DNA of 64,000 nucleotides, taken from contig NZ_WIBJ01000028.1 of NCBI RefSeq assembly GCF_009495755.1, positions 230,227-294,226 of the forward strand, given 5' to 3'. The translations under genes and the position numbers were made by a program. The notes under the pieces are model-generated. The model saw only the letters and a list, made by a program, of their open reading frames with translations. It was not told the DNA's origin and searched no databases. Numbering within the stretch: position 1 is the stretch's first letter; every line of letters begins with the position of its first letter. This document shows positions 35,246-44,251 of the stretch, piece after piece. This stretch comes from Flavobacterium sp. LMO8. GTDB taxonomy: Bacteria > Bacteroidota > Bacteroidia > Flavobacteriales > Flavobacteriaceae.

Positions 35246-36235
35246 ATGTCAAAAATTCAAGAAGAAATCAAAAAACGAATTCTCGTGCTCGATGGAGCTA
35301 TGGGAACGATGTTGCAACGTTATAAATTCGAAGAAGAAGATTTTAGAGGCGAACGCTTTAAAGATTTTCCACATCCACTTAAAGGGAATAATGATTTATT
35401 GTCACTTACACAGCCTTTAGCGGTAAAAGAGGTGCATAGGCTGTATTTTAAAGCGGGTGCTGATATTGTTGAGACTAACACCTTTTCAAGTACTACTATT
35501 GGAATGGCAGATTACCACATGGAAGATTTAGTTTATGAACTGAATTTTCAGTCGGCTAAAATTGCACGTGAAGTAGCTGATGAATTTACAGATAAACCTC
35601 GTTTTGTTGCGGGTTCTATTGGACCAACTAACCGAACAGCTTCAATGTCGCCCGATGTAAATGACCCAGGATTCCGTGCGGTTAATTTTGATGATTTAAA
35701 AATTACCTATAAGCAACAAGTAGAAGCGTTAATTGATGGTGGATGTGATTTACTTTTGGTAGAAACAATTTTTGATACTTTAAATGCAAAAGCAGCTTTA
35801 TTTGCAATTGAAGAAGTAAAAGAAGAGCGCAATATAGACATTCCAGTAATGGTTTCAGGTACAATTACCGATGCTTCAGGAAGAACATTATCAGGACAAA
35901 CAGTTGAAGCATTTTTAATTTCTATTTCACATATTCCATTGTTGAGTGTTGGATTTAATTGTGCGCTTGGAGCAGATCAATTAAAACCTTATTTGAAAAC
36001 TTTGAGTCACAATACACAGTTGAATATTTCAGCGCATCCGAATGCTGGCTTACCAAACGCTTTTGGACAATATGACCAAACGCCAGAAGAAATGCAAGCC
36101 TTAATTCGTGAATATTTAGAAGAAAATTTGGTTAATATTATTGGTGGTTGTTGCGGTACAACGCCAGATCATATAAAATTAATTGCTGAGGTAGCAAGTG
36201 AGTTTAAACCTAAACAAGTTGAAGCAACGATATAA
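35246..36235 (+). CDS. metH: Methionine synthase, homocysteine-binding part (split MetH, N-terminal gene)
   Basis: Carries the homocysteine methyltransferase domain: [11 protein letters not shown], then [10 protein letters not shown], with the zinc ligands Cys239 (GFNCALG) and Cys302-Cys303 (GGCCGTTP). At 329 aa it ends exactly where the first module of full-length MetH (about 1,220 aa) ends. The next gene begins on its stop (TAATG) and holds the remaining modules, so two translationally coupled polypeptides together make a cobalamin-dependent methionine synthase. This looks like a stable split, since both halves are complete. Confidence 0.93.
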   Translation: MSKIQEEIKKRILVLDGAMGTMLQRYKFEEEDFRGERFKDFPHPLKGNNDLLSLTQPLAVKEVHRLYFKAGADIVETNTFSSTTIGMADYHMEDLVYELNFQSAKIAREVADEFTDKPRFVAGSIGPTNRTASMSPDVNDPGFRAVNFDDLKITYKQQVEALIDGGCDLLLVETIFDTLNAKAALFAIEEVKEERNIDIPVMVSGTITDASGRTLSGQTVEAFLISISHIPLLSVGFNCALGADQLKPYLKTLSHNTQLNISAHPNAGLPNAFGQYDQTPEEMQALIREYLEENLVNIIGGCCGTTPDHIKLIAEVASEFKPKQVEATI

Positions 36236-38910
36236 TGGCAGAGATTAAAAGCAATAAATATTTAAAACTATCAGGTTTAGAACCCTTAATCGTTACTACT
36301 GAGACAAATTTTGTTAACGTTGGTGAACGAACAAATGTTACCGGTTCTAGAAAATTTCTTCGATTAATTAAAGAAGAAAAGTACGACGAAGCTCTCGATA
36401 TAGCAAGGCAACAAGTAGAAGGTGGAGCGCAAATTATCGATGTAAATATGGACGAAGGAATGTTAGATGGTGTATATGCCATGACTAAATTCCTGAATTT
36501 AATCGCAGCCGAACCTGACATTGCAAGAGTTCCTGTTATGATTGATAGTTCAAAATGGGAAATTATAGAAGCAGGTCTAAAAGTAATTCAAGGTAAAGGC
36601 GTCGTAAACTCTATTTCTCTAAAAGAAGGAGAAGCTGCTTTTATTCATCATGCTAAATTAATTAAGCGATATGGAGCTGCCGTAATTGTAATGGCTTTTG
36701 ACGAAGTAGGACAGGCAGATAATTATGACCGAAGAATTGAAATTTGTAAAAGAAGCTACGATATACTAGTTGATAAAGTCGGTTTCCCTGCGGAAGATAT
36801 TATATTCGATCCTAATATTTTTCCTGTTGCAACAGGAATGGATGAACATAAATTAAATGCATTAGATTTTTTTAGAGCTACAAAATGGATTCGAGAAAAT
36901 TTACCTTATGCCAATGTATCTGGAGGGGTAAGTAATGTCTCCTTTTCATTTAGAGGGAATGACAAAGTGCGAGAAGCAATGCATTCTGCTTTTCTATATC
37001 ATGCAATTAAAAACGGCATGACAATGGGAATTGTAAATCCAGAAATGTTAGAGATTTACGATGAAATTGATTCAGTGCTTTTAGAACATGTAGAAGACGT
37101 TTTGTTAAACAGAAGAGAAGATGCAACCGAACGTCTTTTAGATCTAGCAGAAAGTTTTAAAAGCGATGTACGTTCAAATGAAAAGGCAATTGCAGAATGG
37201 AGAAGTGGTACAATCCAGGAACGTTTAACACACGCTTTAGTAAAAGGATTAGATGAATTTATAGAAATAGATGTAGAAGAAGCCCGTCTACAAGTAAAAA
37301 GACCTATTGAGGTAATCGAAATTAACTTAATGGCCGGAATGAATGTAGTTGGAGATCTTTTTGGTTCGGGTAAAATGTTTTTACCGCAAGTGGTAAAATC
37401 GGCACGTGTAATGAAAAAGGCAGTAGCCTATTTGTTACCCTTTATCGAAGCAGAAAAAGACGGTAAATCATCATCTGCTGGAAAAGTGTTAATGGCAACT
37501 GTTAAAGGCGATGTACACGATATTGGAAAAAATATTGTTTCAGTAGTTTTAGCCTGCAATAATTTCGAAATCATCGATTTAGGTGTTATGGTTCCGCCTG
37601 AAAAAATTATTGAAGCAGCTATAAAAGAAAATGTTGATATTATCGGATTAAGCGGTTTGATTACTCCTTCATTAGACGAAATGGTCTATTTGGCCAAAGA
37701 AATGGACAAATTAAACATCAAAATTCCAGTAATGATTGGTGGTGCAACAACATCAAGAGCACATACTGCAGTAAAAATTGCACCTTCATACAGCGAAACT
37801 GTTGTTCATGTAAACGATGCTTCTCGTGCAGTAACCGTAGCGAGTAACTTATTGCAACCCGAAACAAAGTTAGATTATGCTAAAAAAGTTCGTGAGGAGT
37901 ATGATGCGCTTCGTGAAGGTTACTTAAGTAGAAGTCGTGAAAAGAATTTCTTGTCAATAAATGATGCCAGAAACAATAAGTTTCAGTTAGATTGGGATAG
38001 CTTTGAGCCTATAAAGCCTAATTTTATTGGAACAAAAAAAATAGATGTAGATTTAGCGGATTTAACCGATTTCATCGATTGGACGCCATTTTTCCAATCT
38101 TGGGAATTACATGGAAAATACCCTGCAATTTTAAACGATGCCGTTGTTGGAGAACAAGCGACTGCATTATTTGAAGATGCTAAAAGTATGTTGTATCAAA
38201 TTGTAACACAAAAATGGTTCAAAGCAAAAGGAGTACTCGGAATTTTCCCAGCAAATACAGTTAATCACGACGATATAGAGTTTGTTACAGCTAATGGTAA
38301 AGAGTTTTTCTTAACCTTAAGACAACAATCTCAAAAAACTACTGGAGCACCAAATATTGCATTGTCTGATTTTATAGCGCCAAAAGAAACAGGTAAACAA
38401 GATTATGTTGGATGTTTCTGCGTCTCGACTGGTTTTGGAGTCGAAGAAAAAGCGAAAGAGTACAAGGATCAGTTAGACGATTATAACGCCATTTTAATTC
38501 AGGCATTAGGCGATCGTTTAGCGGAAGCTTTCGCTGAATATTTACATTTAAAAGTGCGTAAAGAAATTTGGGGTTATGCTTCAGATGAAGTTTTGTCGAA
38601 TGAAGAATTAATTAAAGAAAATTATAAAGGAATTCGTCCCGCTCCTGGTTATCCTGCTTGTCCGGATCATTTAGAAAAACCAACTATTTGGAAAGTGTTA
38701 AATGTTGAAGATGAAATTGGAGTAACCTTAACAGAGAGTATGGCTATGTGGCCAGCTGCATCAGTGTCAGGATATTATTTTGCGAATCCAAACAGTAAGT
38801 ATTTCGGATTAGGTAAGATAAAACCAGACCAAGTAGTTGATTATGCCAAAAGAAGAGATATAAGTGTAGATGAAGCAACAAAATGGTTAACACCAAATTT
38901 AGCAGATTAA
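36235..38910 (+). CDS. metH: Methionine synthase, folate/cobalamin/activation part (split MetH, C-terminal gene)
   Basis: Contains the pterin-binding domain ([14 protein letters not shown], then [15 protein letters not shown] NVNMDEGM), the cobalamin cap and the B12-binding Rossmann domain with the lower ligand His428 in [10 protein letters not shown]. The SAM-dependent reactivation domain follows ([12 protein letters not shown] near 800; [15 protein letters not shown]). At 891 aa it covers everything missing from the upstream gene. The ATG overlaps the upstream stop by one base. Regulation by the SAM-I riboswitch in the shared leader is expected. Confidence 0.95.
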   Translation: MAEIKSNKYLKLSGLEPLIVTTETNFVNVGERTNVTGSRKFLRLIKEEKYDEALDIARQQVEGGAQIIDVNMDEGMLDGVYAMTKFLNLIAAEPDIARVPVMIDSSKWEIIEAGLKVIQGKGVVNSISLKEGEAAFIHHAKLIKRYGAAVIVMAFDEVGQADNYDRRIEICKRSYDILVDKVGFPAEDIIFDPNIFPVATGMDEHKLNALDFFRATKWIRENLPYANVSGGVSNVSFSFRGNDKVREAMHSAFLYHAIKNGMTMGIVNPEMLEIYDEIDSVLLEHVEDVLLNRREDATERLLDLAESFKSDVRSNEKAIAEWRSGTIQERLTHALVKGLDEFIEIDVEEARLQVKRPIEVIEINLMAGMNVVGDLFGSGKMFLPQVVKSARVMKKAVAYLLPFIEAEKDGKSSSAGKVLMATVKGDVHDIGKNIVSVVLACNNFEIIDLGVMVPPEKIIEAAIKENVDIIGLSGLITPSLDEMVYLAKEMDKLNIKIPVMIGGATTSRAHTAVKIAPSYSETVVHVNDASRAVTVASNLLQPETKLDYAKKVREEYDALREGYLSRSREKNFLSINDARNNKFQLDWDSFEPIKPNFIGTKKIDVDLADLTDFIDWTPFFQSWELHGKYPAILNDAVVGEQATALFEDAKSMLYQIVTQKWFKAKGVLGIFPANTVNHDDIEFVTANGKEFFLTLRQQSQKTTGAPNIALSDFIAPKETGKQDYVGCFCVSTGFGVEEKAKEYKDQLDDYNAILIQALGDRLAEAFAEYLHLKVRKEIWGYASDEVLSNEELIKENYKGIRPAPGYPACPDHLEKPTIWKVLNVEDEIGVTLTESMAMWPAASVSGYYFANPNSKYFGLGKIKPDQVVDYAKRRDISVDEATKWLTPNLAD

Positions 38911-38916
38911 ATATTT

Positions 38917-38957
38917 GTTTCAAGTTTTACAACTAACCTGAAACTTGAAACCTGAAA
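38917..38957 (+). repeat. Inverted, heptamer-based repeat before metF
   Basis: GTTTCAAGTTT (38917-38927) is the exact reverse complement of AAACTTGAAAC (38941-38951). The right side is also three 7-mers, CCTGAAA, CTTGAAA, CCTGAAA (38937-38957). Confidence 0.8.
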
Positions 38958-38967
38958 CTAAAAAAAT

Positions 38968-39924
38968 ATGAAAGTAACTGAACATATAGATAACGCGAAC
39001 GGAAAGCCTTTGTTTTCATTCGAGATTTTACCTCCTTTAAAAGGACAGAATATTCAATCCATTTTTGATGGAATAGATCCTTTAATGGAATTCAATCCAC
39101 CATTTATAGATGTAACATATCACAGGGAAGAATACGAATTTAAAGAACTGGAAAATGGACTTTTACAAAAGAAAGTAGTAAAAAAGCGCCCAGGTACAGT
39201 TGGTATATGTGCCGGAATACAAAATAAATACAATGTAGATGCAATACCGCATATTTTATGTGGTGGTTTTACTAAGGAAGATACTGAAAACTTACTTATC
39301 GATTTAGATTTTTTAGGTATTGATAATGTCGTAGCACTTAGAGGAGATGCTGTTAAAAGCGAAATTTATTTTAAGCCAGAAAAAGAAGGAAATGCTTTTG
39401 CTAGTGAATTGGTAACACAAATAAGTAATTTAAATAACGGAATTTATTTGGATGAAGATTTGCAAAATTCCACTAAAACCGATTTTTGTATCGGAGTGGC
39501 AGGTTATCCAGAAAAACACATGGAAGCGCCAAGTTTAGACAGTGATATCCATTTCGTAAAACAAAAAATAAAAAACGGAGCCGATTATATCATCACCCAA
39601 ATGTTTTTTGATAATAAAAAATTCTTCGATTTTGTAGGCAAATGCAGAGCTGCCGGAATTACCGTTCCGATTATACCAGGATTAAAACCAATCTCTACCA
39701 AAAAGCAATTGAATTTAATTCCGCACCGTTTTAGTTTAGAATTGCCTGATGATTTAATTATGGAAGTTGTGAAAGCTAAAGACAATGAAGTAGTAAAGCA
39801 AATTGGTGTAGAATGGTGTATTAATCAGAGTAAAGAGTTAGTTGCAGCCGGTATTCCAGTATTGCATTATTATTCGATGGGAAAAGCCGAAAATGTGAAA
39901 GCAATAGCTAAAGAAATTTTTTAA
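38968..39924 (+). CDS. metF: 5,10-methylenetetrahydrofolate reductase
   Basis: FAD TIM-barrel enzyme supplying methyl-THF to methionine synthase. Visible blocks: FSFEILPPLKG, the conserved early Glu site; FIDVTYHREEYE; VALRGD (about 128); GVAGYPEKH (about 175); and DYIITQMFFD (about 205), the flavin and folate-binding segments. At 318 aa it is the short bacterial type. It follows the split metH directly and probably shares its riboswitch-controlled transcript. Confidence 0.95.
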   Translation: MKVTEHIDNANGKPLFSFEILPPLKGQNIQSIFDGIDPLMEFNPPFIDVTYHREEYEFKELENGLLQKKVVKKRPGTVGICAGIQNKYNVDAIPHILCGGFTKEDTENLLIDLDFLGIDNVVALRGDAVKSEIYFKPEKEGNAFASELVTQISNLNNGIYLDEDLQNSTKTDFCIGVAGYPEKHMEAPSLDSDIHFVKQKIKNGADYIITQMFFDNKKFFDFVGKCRAAGITVPIIPGLKPISTKKQLNLIPHRFSLELPDDLIMEVVKAKDNEVVKQIGVEWCINQSKELVAAGIPVLHYYSMGKAENVKAIAKEIF

Positions 39925-40139
39925 TACTGGTATTTTTATTTTATTCTTAAAAAATGAATCTTAAATAAAGGAAAAATGTTTCTTTTTTTTAAGTATGCTG
40001 TTTTTAATGAAAATTTAATAGTGCATAAAGTAGAAAATATATCAATAATTCAATTGAAATTATTTTTTGATTGAATTATTTTTTTTCTAACTCATTTTAA
40101 AATTGTAAATTGGAGGTATAAACCAATCAACAATCGAAT

Positions 40140-40529
40140 ATGAAAAAAGTAATATTTACATTAATTATTATATTCGTTGCCCAGTTTAACTTCGCAAACG
40201 AAAATGATTCGTTATTAATTGCTGCACGTAACTATAGTTTAAAACATAATTATACTATGGCTATTAAGATGTACAAAGAGTATGTAAAAGTAACAGAAGT
40301 TATAGCGCTTAAAAATGTTTATATCGAATTAGCTAATTGTTATTTTAAAAACGAAGACAAAGATAGTGCAGTTAAAACGATAGTAAAAGCGATAGAATCT
40401 TACGGTTTAACCGAAGAAGATTTTATATACAATCAAAACATTGACGCTAAATTATCCGATTATGCATTAGCAAAAGTGTATAATGATTTAGAAAAATTAC
40501 AGAAGAAATATTTGGCAACTTTAGAGTGA
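40140..40529 (+). CDS. Small secreted TPR-like protein, copy 1
   Basis: 129 aa with a signal peptide (MKKVIFTLIIIFVAQFNFA) and a helical body. LLIAARNYSLKHNYTMAIKMYKEYVKV and KNVYIELANCYFKNEDKDSAVKTIVKAIESYG look like tetratricopeptide repeats (the A-x-CYF-x-x-x-D/K-x-A pattern). The end LQKKYLATLE is shared almost exactly with the paralog at 51247. It is convergent with gldA in both copies. Function is unknown; as an exported TPR it may scaffold envelope proteins. The 215 bp upstream are AT-rich with no other recognisable feature. Confidence 0.75.
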   Translation: MKKVIFTLIIIFVAQFNFANENDSLLIAARNYSLKHNYTMAIKMYKEYVKVTEVIALKNVYIELANCYFKNEDKDSAVKTIVKAIESYGLTEEDFIYNQNIDAKLSDYALAKVYNDLEKLQKKYLATLE

Positions 40530-40554
40530 AAGCAGCAATAATATTTCAACTGGG

Positions 40555-40592
40555 AAAAATAATCTAAAGGAAATGTCTTAGATTATTTTTTT
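40555..40592. terminator. Bidirectional terminator, TPR-like / gldA copy 1
   Basis: AATAATCTAA...TTAGATTATT with flanking A and T runs between convergent genes. Confidence 0.85.
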
Positions 40593-41482
40593 GCCGTTTT
40601 TTCTCTGAATATCTCTTCTAAATTTTTATTTTTTAAGTTTAATTGTAGAATTTTTAAATTATTATTTTGAGCAAAATCAAAAACTCTAGAGCGCATATCT
40701 TCTGTAGTTTCAAAAGTTAATGTAAATGTCGTAGGTGATGTTTTATTGGCTAAAATTAAATTTTCAAATTTAATTAAATTGGCATCCAATTCTACGTCAA
40801 ACTCCACTTCAATTACTTGTTCTACTTGTTCTTGAACTAAGCTCTTTAAGTTCTTGTCTTCAACTATTTCTCCTTTATTGATTATTATAACTCTATCGCA
40901 AATAGCTTCAACTTCTTGCATAATATGAGTAGAAAGAAACACCGTTTTGTTTTTTCCTATATTTTTTATCAAATCTCTAATTTCAACCAATTGGTTAGGG
41001 TCTAAACCAGTTGTTGGTTCATCTAAAATTAAGACTTCCGGATCATGTAGCAAGGCGGCTGCAAGTCCTACTCTTTGTCGGTATCCTTTAGAAAGTTCGG
41101 TTATTTTTTTGTTGGCTTCTGGTGATAAACCTGTTAATTCTATAACTTCTTCAATTCTATTTTTAACTACTTTGTAAACATCAGCATTAAAACTAAGGTA
41201 TTCCCGTACATAAAGATCTAAGTATAAAGGATTGTGCTCTGCTAAGTAGCCAACTGATTTTTGTACTTTTTTTTGTGCTGTTGCAACATTGTATTCATTT
41301 ACAAAAGCTTCACCTTCATCGGCGGTAATGTAAGTAGTTAAAATTTTCATTAAAGTGGATTTACCTGCACCATTTGGACCAAGGAAACCAACAATTTCAC
41401 CTTTTTTTATAGAAAAAGAAATTGAATTTAATGCTTTTTGCGCACCATAATTTTTGGAAATATTTTTAACTTCTATCGACAT
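40583..41482 (-). CDS. gldA: Gliding-motility ABC transporter ATPase GldA, copy 1
   Basis: ABC ATPase of 299 aa closely resembling GldA of gliding Bacteroidetes, which partners GldF and GldG. Walker A GPNGAGKST (about 34-42), signature LSKGYRQRVGLA (about 132), Walker B LILDEPTTGLDP and the H-loop STHIMQEVEA are intact. A ~90-residue C-terminal domain (NLILANKTSPTTF..., ending NLEEIFREKTAKK) is the typical GldA tail. A diverged second copy is at 51697; GldF/GldG are not in this window. The promoter is shared in layout with copy 2. Confidence 0.9.
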   Translation of the reverse strand: MSIEVKNISKNYGAQKALNSISFSIKKGEIVGFLGPNGAGKSTLMKILTTYITADEGEAFVNEYNVATAQKKVQKSVGYLAEHNPLYLDLYVREYLSFNADVYKVVKNRIEEVIELTGLSPEANKKITELSKGYRQRVGLAAALLHDPEVLILDEPTTGLDPNQLVEIRDLIKNIGKNKTVFLSTHIMQEVEAICDRVIIINKGEIVEDKNLKSLVQEQVEQVIEVEFDVELDANLIKFENLILANKTSPTTFTLTFETTEDMRSRVFDFAQNNNLKILQLNLKNKNLEEIFREKTAKK

Positions 41483-41498
41483 ATGATGTAAATTTTAG

Positions 41499-41528
41499 CA
41501 AAAGTAACTTTTTTTAAAAGAACTCAAA
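41499..41528 (-). promoter_or_regulatory. gldA copy 1 promoter
   Basis: On minus: TTTG, 18 nt, TACTTTTG, fitting the Bacteroidetes consensus. The same sequence is kept before copy 2. Confidence 0.75.
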
Positions 41529-41597
41529 TTTATTTAAAAAAGTATTTCGTTTTCATTTTTTTTATTACTTTAGCAGAATCAAATAACAAAGAGCGAA

Positions 41598-41681
41598 ATG
41601 CTTAACAATAGTACATTTTTCTTTAACAATTCTTTTTATTTCTTCTGGAGACAGTTGAGGGATTGTTGTGCTATTATATAA
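41598..41681 (+). CDS. Phe/Tyr/Trp-rich leader peptide of pheA copy 1 (27 aa)
   Basis: The ORF has the control run FFFNNSFYFFW (six Phe, one Tyr, one Trp) followed by RQLRDCCAII and a stop. The Trp codon ends at 41648. GGGATTGT at 41659-41666, inside the ORF, is exactly complementary to ACAATCCC (41707-41714), which includes the 5' arm of the terminator that follows. The logic matches classical pheL attenuation: stalling on Phe codons frees GGGATTGT to block the terminator. Copy 2 (52716) conserves the peptide at 24 of 27 positions and the pairing segments exactly. Confidence 0.85.
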   Translation: MLNNSTFFFNNSFYFFWRQLRDCCAII

Positions 41682-41709
41682 ATAAAAAAAATTATTTTAT
41701 AAACATACA

Positions 41710-41738
41710 ATCCCGATGCAAAATCGGGATTTTTTTTT
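41710..41738 (+). terminator. Attenuator terminator upstream of pheA copy 1
   Basis: ATCCCGAT-GCAAA-ATCGGGAT plus T run, between the leader ORF and pheA. The 5' arm can alternatively pair with GGGATTGT in the leader ORF. Confidence 0.9.
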
Positions 41739-41749
41739 GCTCATATATT

Positions 41750-42577
41750 ATGGAAATTAAAGTCGCAATTCAGGGAATTCAAGGGTCGTTTCATCACCAA
41801 GTAGCACGTCGTTATTTTAGTGAAGCAATTGGTTTGGTTGAATGTGTTACATTTAGAGATGTAGTTAATAGTTTAAAAAATAACCAGTCAGATAAAGCCA
41901 TCATGGCGATTGAAAATTCTATTGCAGGCACTATTTTACCCAATTATGCCTTAATCGATTCGAATGATTTACATATTATTGGGGAGTATTTTTTGGATAT
42001 TCATATGAATTTGATAGCGTTTCCAGGTCAAAAAATTGAAGATATTAAAGAAGTGCATTCGCATCCAATAGCCTTGTTGCAATGTGCGAATTTCTTTAGT
42101 CAATATCCAAATATTAAATTGGTGGAAAGTTCTGATACAGCTATTACGGCTAAACGAATTCAGGAAAATCAATTGAAAGGAATTGGAGCTCTTGCCGGAC
42201 CAGTTGCTTCCGAAATTTACAATTTAGAAATTATTGCAGATGGAATTCACACAGCAAAAAACAATAAAACGCGTTTTGTAGTTTTAAAAGCATCTAATAA
42301 AGAAATTCCGAAAGAACTGATTAATAAAGCTTCGATAAAATTTGAATTAGACGATACACCAGGTTCTTTAGCAACAGTTTTAAATGTATTGAATAATTGC
42401 AAATTGAATCTAACGAAAATTCAATCGTTACCTATTATAGAAACGCCTTTTACTTATGCCTTTTTTGTGGATGTGGTTTTCGAAAAATACAAACATTTTG
42501 AAAAGGCAAAAAGAATATTAGAAATAATGACAACGCATTTTAAGGTTTTGGGAGAATATCAACAATTTAAACAATAA
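41750..42577 (+). CDS. pheA: Prephenate dehydratase, copy 1
   Basis: Converts prephenate to phenylpyruvate in phenylalanine synthesis. Type 2 periplasmic-binding-like catalytic domain (VAIQGIQGSFHH at the start; SSDTAITAKRIQ with the conserved Thr; GIGALAGPVAS), then a C-terminal ACT domain (LDDTPGSLATVLN and the Phe-binding ESP-like IQSLPI). ATG 41750 lies 12 bp after the attenuator T run; the reading from 41663 would include the terminator. At 275 aa it is normal. A paralog is at 52868. Confidence 0.94.
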   Translation: MEIKVAIQGIQGSFHHQVARRYFSEAIGLVECVTFRDVVNSLKNNQSDKAIMAIENSIAGTILPNYALIDSNDLHIIGEYFLDIHMNLIAFPGQKIEDIKEVHSHPIALLQCANFFSQYPNIKLVESSDTAITAKRIQENQLKGIGALAGPVASEIYNLEIIADGIHTAKNNKTRFVVLKASNKEIPKELINKASIKFELDDTPGSLATVLNVLNNCKLNLTKIQSLPIIETPFTYAFFVDVVFEKYKHFEKAKRILEIMTTHFKVLGEYQQFKQ

Positions 42578-42605
42578 ATAGTAATTTTGTAGAGTATATA
42601 TAGTT

Positions 42606-43685
42606 ATGGAAAATAATATAAATTTAGGAAATTGGTTAACAGCATTTAACTTAAATCATCCGCTAGTAATAGCAGGTCCTTGCAGTGCAGAAACAGAAGA
42701 ACAAGTTTTAAAAATAGCACACGAATTAAAGGATTCTGATGTTTCTATATTTAGGGCGGGAATTTGGAAGCCAAGAACACGTCCTGGAGGTTTTGAAGGT
42801 GTTGGAGCAATAGGACTTAAGTGGTTGCAAAAAGCAAAAGCCGAAACCGGTTTGTTAATGGCTACAGAAGTAGCTACAGCAGCTCATGTTAAATCAGCAT
42901 TAGAGCATGATATCGACGTCTTATGGATAGGTGCAAGAACTGCGGTAAATCCATTTGCTGTTCAAGAAATTGCAGATGCATTACAAGGAACGGATAAAAT
43001 TGTATTATTAAAAAATCCTATTAACCCCGATTTGTCACTTTGGCTTGGAGGATTAGAACGCTTGTACAATGCCAATATTAAAAAACTAGGTGTTATACAT
43101 AGGGGGTTTTCAACGTATGAAAAAACGAAATATCGTAATAATCCTGAATGGCAAATTGCAATCGATTTACAAAATCGTTTCCCTAATTTGCCTCTTATTT
43201 GCGACCCTTCTCATATTACAGGACGAAGAGATATGATTCAAGATGTCTCGCAACACGCTTTAGATTTAAATTTTGATGGTTTAATTGTGGAGACACATTT
43301 TGATCCGGATAACGCATGGAGCGATGCCGCACAACAAATTACACCAAATGTGCTAAAGAAAATGTTTGTTGATTTACGCGTTAGAAAAATTACAGACGAA
43401 GCAGATGATTATAATAAAAAACTTTCAAACTTGCGTGCGCAGATAGATGTTTTCGACGAAAAAATTTTAGATTTGATAGGAAGCAGAATGAAAATTGCCG
43501 ATGAAATAGGGTTATTGAAAAAGGAAAAAAATGTAGCCATTTTACAAAATAAACGTTGGAACGAAATTTTAGGTAAAATGATTATAGATGGGAAAGAAAA
43601 AGGATTAAGTGAAGAATTTGTTTTGCAATTATTCAAATCCATTCATCAAGAAAGCATACAACATCAAGAAAAGGTGTTTAAGTAA
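42606..43685 (+). CDS. Bifunctional DAHP synthase / chorismate mutase, copy 1
   Basis: First step of the aromatic pathway fused to chorismate mutase. Residues 1-265 are a KDO8P-synthase-like (type I-beta) DAHP synthase: VIAGPCSAETEEQ, GIWKPRTRPGGFEG, CDPSHITGRRDM and HFDPDNAWSDA. Residues about 270-355 are an AroQ-type chorismate mutase helical domain (LSNLRAQIDVFDEKILDLIGSRM, IGLLKKEKNVAILQ). It follows pheA by 28 bp under the Phe attenuator. In many relatives an aminotransferase and prephenate dehydrogenase lie between the two; they are missing here and in copy 2. Confidence 0.93.
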   Translation: MENNINLGNWLTAFNLNHPLVIAGPCSAETEEQVLKIAHELKDSDVSIFRAGIWKPRTRPGGFEGVGAIGLKWLQKAKAETGLLMATEVATAAHVKSALEHDIDVLWIGARTAVNPFAVQEIADALQGTDKIVLLKNPINPDLSLWLGGLERLYNANIKKLGVIHRGFSTYEKTKYRNNPEWQIAIDLQNRFPNLPLICDPSHITGRRDMIQDVSQHALDLNFDGLIVETHFDPDNAWSDAAQQITPNVLKKMFVDLRVRKITDEADDYNKKLSNLRAQIDVFDEKILDLIGSRMKIADEIGLLKKEKNVAILQNKRWNEILGKMIIDGKEKGLSEEFVLQLFKSIHQESIQHQEKVFK

Positions 43686-43723
43686 TAAAAAAAATGCCCC
43701 AATAGTGTAAACTTTTGGGGCAT
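43686..43723 (-). terminator. Terminator for the DUF4177-like gene
   Basis: ATGCCCCAA...TTGGGGCAT stem with the T run on minus. Confidence 0.82.
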
Positions 43724-43739
43724 GATCATTTCGAGTTTT

Positions 43740-44186
43740 TTATTTTTTTACTCTCTTAAAGACATAACGAGTAATAAAAATTCCGTTACCGTCGTCTTTT
43801 CCACCATCACTTTCAACTGCACTTGTTACAAAAGCCAACTCCCAGCCTTCTTCAGACATGGTTGAAAGTTTAGAAGATACTAATGCGTCATTTGCGGCAA
43901 TATTCTCAAATCGTATTCCACCTATGTTGTAAAAGTTAAGAAGTTTTGTTTCTTCAAATTTATCAACCCTAATGTCACCTCTGTTACTTTTGTTTCTTCC
44001 TTCATCATGTTCTGAAGTAAAATCTTTGTAATTGCGTTCGTCTTCAACTGAAATCATTCGCGACCTACCTATTCCATTCGGTACAATAGATTCTACACTT
44101 GTAACAACTTTATATTCTACTTGTTGTGCCATTAAACTTGAAAAACCTAAAAAAAGAAAGGATAATAAAAAGAGTACTTTTTTCAT
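43740..44186 (-). CDS. Secreted DUF4177-like protein, private to duplicate copy 1
   Basis: 148 aa with a clear signal peptide (KKVLFLLSFLFLGFSSLMAQ). The mature part begins VEYKVVTSVES and ends with MSEEGWELAFVTSAVES...FITRYVFKR, the pattern seen in DUF4177 domains (YEYKVV ... EGWELV ... YVFKR). The middle (ERNYKDFTSEHDEGRNKSN) is polar. It is inserted between the DAHP synthase and rsgA on the opposite strand, with its own terminator. No counterpart exists in copy 2, so it was gained in copy 1 or lost from copy 2. Confidence 0.72.
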   Translation of the reverse strand: MKKVLFLLSFLFLGFSSLMAQQVEYKVVTSVESIVPNGIGRSRMISVEDERNYKDFTSEHDEGRNKSNRGDIRVDKFEETKLLNFYNIGGIRFENIAANDALVSSKLSTMSEEGWELAFVTSAVESDGGKDDGNGIFITRYVFKRVKK

Positions 44187-44239
44187 AATAAAATAACTTA
44201 ATTGTTCTTCACAAATATAAGAAAAAAATTAAAAAAAGT

Positions 44240-44247
44240 TATCTTTG
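44240..44247 (+). promoter_or_regulatory. -7 box just before rsgA copy 1
   Basis: TATCTTTG (TAnnTTTG) ends 4 bases before the rsgA ATG, so the transcript may be leaderless. The same box lies before copy 2 (54838-54845), where it is 63 bases from the ATG. Confidence 0.6.
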
Positions 44248-44251
44248 CTAC

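Noticed and set aside
35246..38910. Frameshift pseudogene of metH
   Set aside because: The break falls at the module boundary with a TAATG overlap, and both parts contain complete domains with all ligands, which fits a genuine split better than a mutation.
41663..41749. Longer N-terminus for prephenate dehydratase
   Set aside because: It would translate the attenuator terminator; the paralog starts at the same internal Met, next to the conserved EIKVAIQGIQG.
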